Assembly: GCA_030913385.1 (NCBI GenBank)
Contig: CP133159.1
Span: 2,130,584-2,194,583 of the forward strand
From: Cytophagaceae bacterium ABcell3
GTDB lineage: Bacteria; Bacteroidota; Bacteroidia; Cytophagales; Cytophagaceae
Reading direction: 5' to 3'
DNA: 64,000 bases
Numbering within the stretch: position 1 is the first letter of the stretch; each line of letters begins with the position of its first letter. Below the pieces are notes generated by a model. The model ran no database searches. It had not been told where the DNA came from and saw only the letters and a list, made by a program, of their open reading frames with translations. A program made the translations under genes and the position numbers. Below, one piece after another: positions 34,073-43,326 of this stretch.

Positions 34073-36487
34073 GTGAAAAAGCATAGCAACAACATACAGG
34101 AAGGAACCATTGACTATAAGCAATTGGGCATGCGCTTTGCCAGCCGCTGGTATGTGTTCGTGATTTCCCTGGCCATCTCCTATGGGCTTTGTGAACTGTA
34201 CCTGCGCTATCAGGAAAATGTTTACCAGGTCAATTCCAAATTGCTGATCAAGGACGATGGCAAAAATATGCGGGGACTGGGCGGTCTGGACATGTTCGGG
34301 GACCAAAAAAACCTGCACAATGAAATAGGCATCATACGGTCCTTTGACATGATGTACCGGGTCATGTCCGAACTGGATTTTGATATTTCTTATTACCATG
34401 AGGGCAAGATCTTGACCAATGAGCTCTACAAGGACGCCCCTTTCCGGGTGGTGCCGGACAGCGGCAGCCCACAGATCATCCAAGTACCTTTTTACATTAC
34501 CATTCTTTCGGCCAATACTTTTGTCCTGGAGGCGGAAGCCCCCAATGGGGCCAGCCTCCACAACCTGGAAACCCAACAAAGCGAGGGACGCCTGGAGCCC
34601 TTTACCCTTAAAAAGAAGTGCACCTTTGGAGAGCCGGTATCCCTGGAAAATACCTCTTTTACGGTGTACTTGAAAAACCCCTATTACCAACAGGGCGACG
34701 GTAAGAACTATTTTTACATCAATGACCGCAACCGCTTGGCCCACCAATACAAAAACCGCCTACAGGTGGGGCCGGCCAGTAAGGAGTCTTCCATCATCAA
34801 CCTTGCGGTCAGTGGCCCGGCCCTGAAAAAGGAGATCGATTTTGTGAACAAGGTGGCGGAGGTCTACCTGCAGAGCGGTTACGATGAAAAGGTGCAAATA
34901 GCAAGCAGTACCATCAGTTTTATAGACGACCAGATTACCCAGGTATCTGCAGCCCTGAAAAACGCCGAAGGGGAAATGGAGGATTTCCGGGCCAGCCATA
35001 GGGTCATGAACCTGGGGGCTACCGCCGAGGAGGCCTATGCCAAGCTGGAGCGTTTTGAAAATGAAAAATCCAATGTGCTCCTGGAGCTGAAGTACTATGA
35101 TTACATACAGGACTATGTGCGCAGCAACAAGGACATGCGGGAGGTGGTGGTGCCCTCGGCCATAGGCATTGCCGATCCGGTGCTGAACAAGCTCATCGGG
35201 GAGCTGATACAATATAAAGCAGAAAGGACGCAGCTGGAAGAAACCTCCACGGAAAAAAACCCCTATCTGAGGGCCCTGGACCGTAAGATTGACTATACCA
35301 TGAAGTCCTTGGAGGAAAGCATCAAAAACGTGATCAATGGCACCAGGGTCACCCTGAAAGATTTGAATACCCGGATTACCAGCATAGAGAGGACTGTGAA
35401 CAGCTTGCCCAAGACGGAGCGCATGCTCTTGGACATTCAGCGTAGGTTTAACCTCAACGACCACCTCTACAATTTTCTCCTGGAGCGCAAGGCGGAGGCA
35501 GGCATTACCAAGGCCTCTACCCAAATAGACCATAAAATCCTGGAAAAGGCCAGCCTCCTCAATTCCTTTAAGATTGCCCCCAAGGAGGATTCCATTAAGA
35601 TCGCCTTTTTCAGTCTGGCCTTTCTCCTTCCCATTATAGGCATTTTCCTGCGGGATTTCCTGAACGATAAGATACAGAGCCGGGAAGATATAGAAAACAA
35701 TACGGAAATTCCCGTGCTGGGCACCGTGGGCCACAGCCGCAAGGACAGCCAATTGGTGGTGCATGAGCAGCCCAAGTCTGCCATTGCGGAAGCCTTCCGG
35801 TCCATACGGGTGAACATGCAGTACCTGGGCAAGGGCCAAAAGGTCATAGCCATTACTTCTACCATTTCCGGGGAGGGCAAAACCTTTACCTCCATGAACC
35901 TGGCCTCGGTCTTTGCCATTTCCGGAAAGAAGACGGTGCTGATCGGGGGGGACCTGAGGAAGCCTAGAATACACCAGGATTTCAAGCTTTCCAACGATAT
36001 CGGGCTGAGCACCTTTTTGGCCGGAAAGGCAGCCTTGGAGGAAATTATACACCCTACCGGGGTGGATTGCCTGGACATTATCTGTTCCGGCCCTGTGCCG
36101 CCCAACCCTGGGGACCTGCTCCAGGTGCCGAGGATGGAGGGGCTGATAGAAGCTTTGAAAAAATCTTATGACCACATCATCATTGACACGCCCCCCGTGG
36201 GACTCGTGGCGGATGCCCTTCTACTGATGCGGTATTCGGATGTGAACCTATACATTGTCCGCCATAAATATACCGCCAAGAAAATGCTGGAAAAGGTCGA
36301 TACCCTCCATGCGGAAGGCAAGCTGGACAATGTCAGCATCATCATCAACGATTTATGTGAGCGGGATGCCCGATATGGGTATGGGTATTCCTATGGGTAT
36401 TATACGAACTATGGATATGATGCATCCGAAGAAAAGAAAAAGTTACGATTGAAAAAGCTCTTTCGCCGGAATAAAACACAAGTATAA
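34073..36487 (+). CDS. Polysaccharide co-polymerase / BY tyrosine autokinase (Wzc-like)
   Basis: The 804-residue inner-membrane protein controls chain length and export. It has a Wzz domain with a first transmembrane segment near 27-45, a long coiled-coil periplasmic part (about 260-460), a second transmembrane segment near 506-526, and a C-terminal BY-kinase. The Walker A motif SGEGKT is near 598, the A' motif is VLIGGDLRKP (Gly in place of the first Asp of the usual IDxD), and Walker B IIIDTPP is near 702. The tail at 767-783 is a tyrosine cluster (YGYGYSYGYYTNYGYD), the presumed autophosphorylation site. The start is GTG. Long antisense frames here reflect G+C-rich codon use. Confidence 0.95.
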   Translation: MKKHSNNIQEGTIDYKQLGMRFASRWYVFVISLAISYGLCELYLRYQENVYQVNSKLLIKDDGKNMRGLGGLDMFGDQKNLHNEIGIIRSFDMMYRVMSELDFDISYYHEGKILTNELYKDAPFRVVPDSGSPQIIQVPFYITILSANTFVLEAEAPNGASLHNLETQQSEGRLEPFTLKKKCTFGEPVSLENTSFTVYLKNPYYQQGDGKNYFYINDRNRLAHQYKNRLQVGPASKESSIINLAVSGPALKKEIDFVNKVAEVYLQSGYDEKVQIASSTISFIDDQITQVSAALKNAEGEMEDFRASHRVMNLGATAEEAYAKLERFENEKSNVLLELKYYDYIQDYVRSNKDMREVVVPSAIGIADPVLNKLIGELIQYKAERTQLEETSTEKNPYLRALDRKIDYTMKSLEESIKNVINGTRVTLKDLNTRITSIERTVNSLPKTERMLLDIQRRFNLNDHLYNFLLERKAEAGITKASTQIDHKILEKASLLNSFKIAPKEDSIKIAFFSLAFLLPIIGIFLRDFLNDKIQSREDIENNTEIPVLGTVGHSRKDSQLVVHEQPKSAIAEAFRSIRVNMQYLGKGQKVIAITSTISGEGKTFTSMNLASVFAISGKKTVLIGGDLRKPRIHQDFKLSNDIGLSTFLAGKAALEEIIHPTGVDCLDIICSGPVPPNPGDLLQVPRMEGLIEALKKSYDHIIIDTPPVGLVADALLLMRYSDVNLYIVRHKYTAKKMLEKVDTLHAEGKLDNVSIIINDLCERDARYGYGYSYGYYTNYGYDASEEKKKLRLKKLFRRNKTQV

Positions 36488-36657
36488 ACCTTTATTTTAT
36501 GAAGTTTAGAGCGCAAGTGAAGTGGAAATGATAAATTTTTTGCTTGTCTAATAATAGCTAATTCTCCCTGTTATGCTTCTTTTAAAACAATTTTAGAGGG
36601 AACATCATAGCGTTTTAAGGTGAAGGTTGGGAAAAAGATATATCTATAAATACTAAC

Positions 36658-38049
36658 ATGTTATTGTTAAGAACCAAGTTTAAAAATGCGCTTGCCCCAA
36701 TTTTAAAAAAAGGCTCTTTTGCACAAAATGTGACATTCACATTTTCAGGAGGTTTTTTTACAGCACTACTTAGTTTATTGCTAAGCCCTGTTATTACAAG
36801 ATTGTATGCGCCTGATGCTTATGGAGTCTTTTCTCTTTTCTCTGCAATTGTCCTGAACCTTAGTATGCTGGGTACATTAAGATACACCCAAGCTTTTGTT
36901 TTGCCTAAAAACACTAAACAGTTTCGGCCACTTTTTCAACTGACAATTTTACTTGGACTGATTTATATCCTCTTGATTGGTTTTTCTTTATATAGCTTCA
37001 AAGCTTTAATTACAAAGACTTTTGGTCTGGAAGCTTTGGGAGGATGGTATTTTGTAATCCCTTTTGTAGTGTTATTGGTCATTACCAATGAGATTGTTAA
37101 AGCGTACTGTCTTAGAAAAAAATTGTTTAAGCTTAATGCAGGAGTAGAAGTATTTAGTAGCTTAAATGCAAAAGCAATTTCTGTTTTTTTTGGGTATTTT
37201 TTAGCTGGTAATTCATTTGGATTAATATTTAGTGATATTTTTTCCCGTACCACATTTTTTATTGCACGATTTTCCCTTTTTACATCTAATCGTTTTAAGC
37301 GACTTTTTAGGTCTTTTTCTTTAAAAAAGATAAAAAGCACTTTCTTTGAATACAGTTCGTACCCAAAGTATGTTTTGCCTGGTAATTATATCAACCTATT
37401 TTCCGAACAGTTGCCACTTTTTGTTTTAGGAGCGTATTTCTCTACTGCTTTTACCGGTGCTTATGGATTTGGGGGGGCTATGCTATCTATGCCTATGAGT
37501 TTATTGGCAAGATCATTTTCATCTGTTTTTTTACAGAAAGGAGCCGAGGTTTATCATTCTAACCCTGACCAATTGGCTGGTCTTACCCTAAAGCTTCATA
37601 ATAGAATTTTTTATTTAGGATTGCTTCCAATAAGTTTTTTAATTGTGAATGCCGATTGGTTGTTTTCATTTGTTTTTAGTACGAACTGGGAATATGCAGG
37701 AGTTTTTGTTCAGCTTATGGCCGTTGTATCCTTGTTTAAGCTTTCTTCTACTTCCATTATTTCCGTTAGAAGGCTTTATGGAAAAGAACAGCATACTCTT
37801 TATATAAGCATTGTCTTAGTTGTTTTAAGAACTACTGGTTTAGCTGTAGGTGTATACATGAACGATCCTGTTTTAGTTGTTGCTGGATATTGTACAGGTA
37901 ATTTAATTGGTTATTTGATTAATAATTATTTAATATTAAATTTATTAAAATTGAAAGCACTTTCTATAATTTTTAAGAAAGTGCTTTTGCTCGGAGCTGC
38001 CTGTAGCCTATTTTATGTGGTTAAAAACTTAATATCCCTGATGTTTTAA
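36658..38049 (+). CDS. Polysaccharide flippase (Wzx-like)
   Basis: The 463-residue polytopic protein has about 12 hydrophobic segments and belongs to the MOP/Wzx-type polysaccharide transporter group; the N-terminal pattern FSGGFFTALLSLLLSPVITR and RLYAPDAYGVFSLFSA is typical. It would flip undecaprenyl-linked repeat units across the inner membrane. A 170-bp gap separates it from the kinase gene, and base composition drops sharply in G+C here. Its end overlaps the convergent pyruvyltransferase gene by 4 bp. Confidence 0.9.
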   Translation: MLLLRTKFKNALAPILKKGSFAQNVTFTFSGGFFTALLSLLLSPVITRLYAPDAYGVFSLFSAIVLNLSMLGTLRYTQAFVLPKNTKQFRPLFQLTILLGLIYILLIGFSLYSFKALITKTFGLEALGGWYFVIPFVVLLVITNEIVKAYCLRKKLFKLNAGVEVFSSLNAKAISVFFGYFLAGNSFGLIFSDIFSRTTFFIARFSLFTSNRFKRLFRSFSLKKIKSTFFEYSSYPKYVLPGNYINLFSEQLPLFVLGAYFSTAFTGAYGFGGAMLSMPMSLLARSFSSVFLQKGAEVYHSNPDQLAGLTLKLHNRIFYLGLLPISFLIVNADWLFSFVFSTNWEYAGVFVQLMAVVSLFKLSSTSIISVRRLYGKEQHTLYISIVLVVLRTTGLAVGVYMNDPVLVVAGYCTGNLIGYLINNYLILNLLKLKALSIIFKKVLLLGAACSLFYVVKNLISLMF

Positions 38050-39194
38050 ACAACACCAAGAACATTAAATACATCTTGCCACATTTTTCTTGTCAATTCT
38101 TTTTGTTCGTTTGACTTTTGTTTTAATTTTTTGATCAACATTTCTCGATGGTCTTTATCTGTTATTAAATCAATTTTTTCTTTAATGTTTTGTTCAGACG
38201 AAGATGGCGTTAGAATAAGTTCTTCACAGTCGTAATCTTTAAAGAGCATGTTGTATTTATGACTCCATCCAGAAGCTATTGCAGGTACTCCTTGGGATAA
38301 GGCGGCAACTAAACCATGAAACCTTGAACCAATTACGGCATCACAATTTTGTATAATTCCTTTTATATGTATAGGATTACTTTCTTTGACAATTTCAACT
38401 TCTAACTTTACAGCATTCTTGATTTTTTCTGCTAAAGCAAGGTCGGTACTAGTTTCATGAACTAGAAAGAATGGATTGTACCCTTTGGAAATGGTCAACT
38501 CTATACAAGTTGAAATAAATTTAATATAATTCTTACTTTCTTCTTTACTTGTTTTGTCCAACATTCTTTGGTTGGGTACGATGCATATGCTTTTTGTCTG
38601 TATATTGAAGTTTTCAGGAAGTAACCCTTCTGTTAGATTTGTAAAATCGGGTGCTATTTTGACTTTGCTTTGTTCCCCAGTAAGTTCTATGATGTTGTTA
38701 TAAGATACTATATCTCTTGCAAATACTAAATCAGATGAATCGACTAGTATTTTAAGGTGTTTTTTCGTTTCCTGTTTTGTAAAAGGGCCAAAGGCCTGAG
38801 GTAAAAGGATAACTTTCTTTCCGGCTTTTTTTTCTTTTTGGTATTTTAATGCAAAGTTTTTAGTGAAAGATTCGGGAAATTGATCCGTATAGGCAAAACC
38901 GGAGGCATCTAAATAAGCAGATATTAATTTATCAGTTGTTAACCCTTGCTTTAGTAAAAAATTTTCCGGTACTAAATTTAAAATATTAAGCCAATTATTC
39001 CTAAAGCGTTTATAGACAGCTTTACTGTAAAGTTTGAGATCTGCTTTTTGTTCATAGGAGCCTTGGTATCCATGAACAGCTAACCGAACTTGGTCATGTA
39101 ATGGCTGAAAAGTTTTAACAACAGATTGAAGCATAAGCTCCGCTCCTTTGTTATGAAAATTTGTTCCAGTAATTTCTATAGTTTTTTTATCCAT
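38046..39194 (-). CDS. Polysaccharide pyruvyl transferase family protein
   Basis: The 382-residue protein matches the PS_pyruv_trans family, which adds ketal-linked pyruvate from phosphoenolpyruvate to sugar units. Seen motifs are GTNFHNKGAELMLQSV at the N-terminus (about 10-25) and VIGSRFHGLVAALSQGVPAIA (about 285-305), with the conserved Arg-Phe-His. It is the only gene of the locus on the minus strand, convergent with wzx and divergent from the GT2 gene, so it may have been inserted separately. Members of this family sometimes act on other acceptors. Confidence 0.87.
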   Translation of the reverse strand: MDKKTIEITGTNFHNKGAELMLQSVVKTFQPLHDQVRLAVHGYQGSYEQKADLKLYSKAVYKRFRNNWLNILNLVPENFLLKQGLTTDKLISAYLDASGFAYTDQFPESFTKNFALKYQKEKKAGKKVILLPQAFGPFTKQETKKHLKILVDSSDLVFARDIVSYNNIIELTGEQSKVKIAPDFTNLTEGLLPENFNIQTKSICIVPNQRMLDKTSKEESKNYIKFISTCIELTISKGYNPFFLVHETSTDLALAEKIKNAVKLEVEIVKESNPIHIKGIIQNCDAVIGSRFHGLVAALSQGVPAIASGWSHKYNMLFKDYDCEELILTPSSSEQNIKEKIDLITDKDHREMLIKKLKQKSNEQKELTRKMWQDVFNVLGVV

Positions 39195-39268
39195 TATTAT
39201 GTTTATTTTTGTGAGACTAGCAATATATTATTATTTTTATACGTTTTTGCAATGTTAAATTTTTCCTT

Positions 39269-40255
39269 ATGTCTAAAGATAAAGACTTAGTTTCAATTAT
39301 TATTCCTTGTTACAATTGTGAAGCCTTTATAGAAGAAGCTGTTTTGTCATGCATTAAACAATCTTATGATAATATTGAAATTATATGCGTAGATAATAAT
39401 TCTAAAGATAATACAAAATATAAAATAAAAGAACTGCAGTTAAGATATCCAAGTAAAGTTACTACTGCATTTGAGTCTAAAAACGGTGCCCCTGCTGCAA
39501 GGAACAAGGGGATAGAGTTGGCAAAAGGTGATTTTGTCCATTTTTTAGATTCTGATGATGCTTTATTTGAAGGTGCTATAGAAACGCTTGTTAATAATAT
39601 TGGTGATTTTGATGGTGTATGTGGTAATGAATATTATTATCAAAATGATTTTTTGAATAAACCTTTTAAAGTAAAAAAACCAAACATTAATACAAGTGAT
39701 CGTTTTGTTGGGATTTTGGATAATCACCCAAATACTAGTGCTGTTTTATTAAGAGCCGAGGTGTTCAATACTATTAGGTGGGAAATTGATTTAAAGTCTG
39801 GGCAGGAAAAATTTCTTTGGTTCTGCATTATATTGAACCAGTTTAAATTTCTCTATGTGGATGAAGATGTTTGCAAGATTAGGGTTCATTCTAGTGCGTT
39901 TAGAATTAGTAATCAAGGGAAAAAACAATTAGTTCAGAACACATTTGTAATGCTAGAGAAGGTAGATGAAATGTATAGTAAAAATCTTTTGTTGAGTAAG
40001 TCACGTAGATTAGCACTACATAAACATTATTTAATACAGTCCTATAAAGCAATTTGTGTTAGAAATTTTAAATATTCAAACATGTTTTATGAAAAAGTTG
40101 ATAAGGGTTTAATACGTACAGATAGTGAGTTTTCTTATGTAAGTAGAGAAGGGGTTTCAATTATATTCAACCCTTACATAAGCTATTTTATCTTTAAAGT
40201 TAAGGAGTATGTTGTCTTATTAAAACATAGAATGTTCGGCTACTTAAAACTTTAG
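39269..40255 (+). CDS. Glycosyltransferase family 2
   Basis: The 328-residue protein has a GT-A fold: VSIIIPCYNCEAFIEEAV at the N-terminus, IICVDNNSKDNT near 38-49, and the metal/nucleotide motif DSDD at 94-97. It adds a sugar from a nucleotide donor to the growing lipid-linked repeat unit; the sugar is unknown. The gene is strongly A+T-rich, like the following genes. Confidence 0.93.
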   Translation: MSKDKDLVSIIIPCYNCEAFIEEAVLSCIKQSYDNIEIICVDNNSKDNTKYKIKELQLRYPSKVTTAFESKNGAPAARNKGIELAKGDFVHFLDSDDALFEGAIETLVNNIGDFDGVCGNEYYYQNDFLNKPFKVKKPNINTSDRFVGILDNHPNTSAVLLRAEVFNTIRWEIDLKSGQEKFLWFCIILNQFKFLYVDEDVCKIRVHSSAFRISNQGKKQLVQNTFVMLEKVDEMYSKNLLLSKSRRLALHKHYLIQSYKAICVRNFKYSNMFYEKVDKGLIRTDSEFSYVSREGVSIIFNPYISYFIFKVKEYVVLLKHRMFGYLKL

Positions 40256-40353
40256 GGTGTCAAACACTATTTTATGTCAAAAAAAAATTCTATTTATAAT
40301 AGTTATAATTACTTTTTTTCAACTTTATAAAATATTTAAAAACTAACTTAATA

Positions 40354-41070
40354 ATGAAAAATATCTTTATTTTTACTCATATACCTAAGACTGCAGGAAC
40401 ATCATTTATAAATTCTATTCTATATAATAATTTTGATAAAATTAATTTATATAAGTATCAAGGGTTTAAAAATTTACTGTTAAAAGATAAAAAGAAAATC
40501 GATGTTTTTATGGGACACTTCCCTTATGGAGGACATCATTTTTTTCCAGGTAGTCCTAAATATTTTACATTTTTACGAGAACCCATTCAAAGAGCAATAT
40601 CACACTATTATTGGGTTAAACAAACTAAGAGTAATAACTATGAACACCCTGAATGGAAGTTTTATGACAGCACGCCGTTAGTTGACTTGTTTTCTAAAAC
40701 TAAAAAATCTTCATTTTATTTTTTTCCTCTAAAAGATAATTTGCAAACTCGATATTTAGCAGGATTAAGACATGGGTTTTGGCTAACTAATAAGGATCAA
40801 ATGCTTGATGTTGCCAAAAAGAATTTAGAGAAATACCAGCTTTTGGGAATTCAAGAATATTATCAAGATTCCATAAATTTATTTGAGACTTATTTCGGTT
40901 GGTCGTTTGCGCCTACCCAAAGAGAAAAAAGCACTAGTAGTAAGCCTGTAAGTTTCGATAAGTCAGTTGTGCAAGTTCTAGAAGAAAACCATAGCTTAGA
41001 TCAGGAGATTTATAAAATGGGTGTTGAAATATTTAATGATAAATTAAGTAGAAAGCCTTGTCTAAATTAA
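40354..41070 (+). CDS. Sulfotransferase family protein (polysaccharide sulfation)
   Basis: The 238-residue protein begins with the 5'-phosphosulfate-binding loop FTHIPKTAGTSF (7-18). The 3'-phosphate-binding motif is FLREPIQRAISHYYW with R75 and S83. This is the Sulfotransfer_2 type, related to carbohydrate sulfotransferases that use PAPS. In this context it probably sulfates a sugar of the exported polymer or of its precursor. Very A+T-rich. Confidence 0.87.
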   Translation: MKNIFIFTHIPKTAGTSFINSILYNNFDKINLYKYQGFKNLLLKDKKKIDVFMGHFPYGGHHFFPGSPKYFTFLREPIQRAISHYYWVKQTKSNNYEHPEWKFYDSTPLVDLFSKTKKSSFYFFPLKDNLQTRYLAGLRHGFWLTNKDQMLDVAKKNLEKYQLLGIQEYYQDSINLFETYFGWSFAPTQREKSTSSKPVSFDKSVVQVLEENHSLDQEIYKMGVEIFNDKLSRKPCLN

Positions 41071-41161
41071 ATATTGAGTAGAATTTATACCTTTAGCCAA
41101 CTTTAATAAGGTGTTTTGACTTTTTTATTTAATGTTGAATTGACTACTTTGTGATATTTAT

Positions 41162-42280
41162 ATGAAAATTATATTCATATGCGGTTCTTTAGAACCAGGA
41201 AAAGATGGGGTGGGGGATTATACAAGAAGGCTGGCAGGAGAACTTGTTGATAATGGGATTGGTATAAGCATCCTTTCTATAAATGATAAAAATGTTGAAG
41301 GTATACTGTACGATGTCCAAGATATCAATAATGTCAAATTGAATGTGGTCAGGTTATCTTCTAATTTGAAATATAGTGATAAATTTAAAATAGCTAAACA
41401 ATATATTGATGAATATAAACCTTCGTGGGTAAGTATTCAATTTGTTCCTTACTCTTTTCAAAGAAGGGGATTGCCTTTTTCCTTTATAAAAGAGCTAACT
41501 AAAGTTCGGGGTAGTCAAAAGTGGCACATTATGTTTCATGAACTTTGGTTAGGTATACATGGAAAAATTTCTTTTAAGGAATTGCTTATAGCTTATTTGC
41601 AGAAAAAAGCTATTTTTCAACTAGTTAAAAATACTTCTCCTAAATTAATAACCACTACTACAGAAATTTATAAAAGGAAACTTAGATGTGAGGGGGTTAA
41701 AATTCTTCCTCTTTTTGGAAATATACCTATAAGTGAAAGTAATAAAAGTTTTTGTGATAATAATCTAATTACAGCAGTTTATTTTGGTACTTTTTCAAAT
41801 GATATCAAAGGTTTTGAAAGTCAAATTAAATTTATAAATCATATTTCTGAAGTACAAGGTAAAAAGTTTCACCTCATTGTAATAGGAAGGGGCGGGACTT
41901 ATAAATATCAATCTTTAGAAGTCGTTGAAGAAATTGTTGGTAAAGGGTGTATAACAGATATGGGCGAACTATCACCATCAGATATTTCAAGGGCTCTGTT
42001 GAAGTCGGATATTGGAATTTCAAGAGCTGACGCTATTTTGTTTACTAAGAGTGGTACAACTACTGCTATGCTTGAACATGGCCTACCTGTAATTCTTAGA
42101 GGTAAGCGGCCTAATAATAGTGCTCTTTGTAATTCTTTTAGAAGTCAGATCTTATTTTATAATGATCTTATTACTTCATTGCCACAAAAAAATAAACCTA
42201 TGGCTGGTGTCAATAAGTTTAGTCAAAAATTTTTAGATTTTTTACATGAAGTTTCTTTAACCACTGGGACTTCCCATTAA
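41162..42280 (+). CDS. Glycosyltransferase (GT4-like, GT-B fold)
   Basis: The 372-residue protein has the N-terminal Rossmann motif KIIFICGSLEPGKDGVGDYTRRLAGEL typical of GT-B enzymes (split here by the glycine-rich GKDGVGDY loop) and a C-terminal donor half with LIVIGRGG near 240 and SGTTTAMLEHGLPVILRG near 300-317. The canonical GT4 EX7E motif is not obvious, so family assignment within GT-B is uncertain. It lies 8 bp from the next gene. Confidence 0.82.
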   Translation: MKIIFICGSLEPGKDGVGDYTRRLAGELVDNGIGISILSINDKNVEGILYDVQDINNVKLNVVRLSSNLKYSDKFKIAKQYIDEYKPSWVSIQFVPYSFQRRGLPFSFIKELTKVRGSQKWHIMFHELWLGIHGKISFKELLIAYLQKKAIFQLVKNTSPKLITTTTEIYKRKLRCEGVKILPLFGNIPISESNKSFCDNNLITAVYFGTFSNDIKGFESQIKFINHISEVQGKKFHLIVIGRGGTYKYQSLEVVEEIVGKGCITDMGELSPSDISRALLKSDIGISRADAILFTKSGTTTAMLEHGLPVILRGKRPNNSALCNSFRSQILFYNDLITSLPQKNKPMAGVNKFSQKFLDFLHEVSLTTGTSH

Positions 42281-42288
42281 TCAGTGTT

Positions 42289-43290
42289 ATGAATTATTAT
42301 TATCAAATAGAAGGGCATTTAAGAAACAATATTGGTGATGTTCTACAAGGAATGGTAGCTAAAAGATTTCTCCCTGGTAATGCACGTGTGGCTGATCGTG
42401 AGGCTTTGGCTGATCTTAATGATAAAGGTAAGCTGTTACTAATTGCTAATGGGTGGTATATGCATTCCTTTGACAAGTTCCCTCCTCCAGAGAATGTTTC
42501 TCCAGTTTATGCCTCTGTGCATATTGCTAACTCTGCTCTTCTTTTAAGTACTGAAGTGCGCGCACATTTTAAAAAACATAGTCCCATAGGATGCCGGGAT
42601 AAAAAGACTTTAAAGCTTTTTTTAGGTTGGGGTATTCCTGCTTATTATTCAGGTTGCTTAACTACAACTTGTGTGCCTCGGACTTCAGTGATACCTACCA
42701 CTGGGGATGTTTTACTTGTGGACAATGTTGATCATCCTATTCCTGAGGATGTTAGGATAAAGCTTGAAAGGCTTGCAGGTAAACCATTAACTAGTATTTC
42801 ACACAATCCGCCTGATATATCAGGCACTATAGAAGAGTATGCGCAAAAAAGTGAACAGCATATGGAATCACTACTTACCAAATACTGTAATGCTGAACTG
42901 TTGATTACTACCAAAATTCATTGTGCCTTACCTTGTCTTGGTATGGGAGTTAAGGTATTATTTATTCACCCTAACCCTTTAGAGGAAAGGTTGGAGCCTC
43001 TTTCTCAATTTATAGAAATAATTTCTTATGAAGACGTTAAAAAGATGGACTCTTTAGAGGTTCCGGTAGTAAATCAGGATGTTTTAAATAGAAGGAAAAA
43101 ATTTCTTTCTGATTTTGTTTCTAAAGCAATTGAAGTTGGGTATAATCCTTTGGCTAAACCTGATAGCTTTTCTTATGCTTTTATTAATTTAAAAAGCAGG
43201 GTTTTAGCTTTTTTATTCAGAAAAGGTGTTCTTTTTTTACAGATGTTTGGCATTGCCAACTCTAAAATTAATAGAGTTTTTAATAATTAG
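42289..43290 (+). CDS. Polysaccharide pyruvyl transferase family protein, second copy
   Basis: The 333-residue protein shows NNIGDVLQGMVAKRFL at 13-28, SPIGCRDKKTLKLF near 98-111 and LITTKIHCALPCLGMGVKVLFI near 205-226. These are the conserved elements of the PS_pyruv_trans family, with Lys-Ile-His replacing the usual Arg-Phe-His. It is only distantly similar to the protein at 38046. A role in decorating the polymer with pyruvate ketals is inferred. It sits between two glycosyltransferase genes, 8 bp after the first. Confidence 0.8.
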   Translation: MNYYYQIEGHLRNNIGDVLQGMVAKRFLPGNARVADREALADLNDKGKLLLIANGWYMHSFDKFPPPENVSPVYASVHIANSALLLSTEVRAHFKKHSPIGCRDKKTLKLFLGWGIPAYYSGCLTTTCVPRTSVIPTTGDVLLVDNVDHPIPEDVRIKLERLAGKPLTSISHNPPDISGTIEEYAQKSEQHMESLLTKYCNAELLITTKIHCALPCLGMGVKVLFIHPNPLEERLEPLSQFIEIISYEDVKKMDSLEVPVVNQDVLNRRKKFLSDFVSKAIEVGYNPLAKPDSFSYAFINLKSRVLAFLFRKGVLFLQMFGIANSKINRVFNN

Positions 43291-43326
43291 GATGCATTAT
43301 CTGTTTTTAAACATAAATATTATTAA

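Noticed and set aside
34760-36175. A 471-codon antisense frame (and 34025-34747, 35467-36105) within the Wzc-like gene.
   Set aside because: The coding strand shows full domain content; the antisense frames arise from G+C-rich codon use and have no recognisable motifs.
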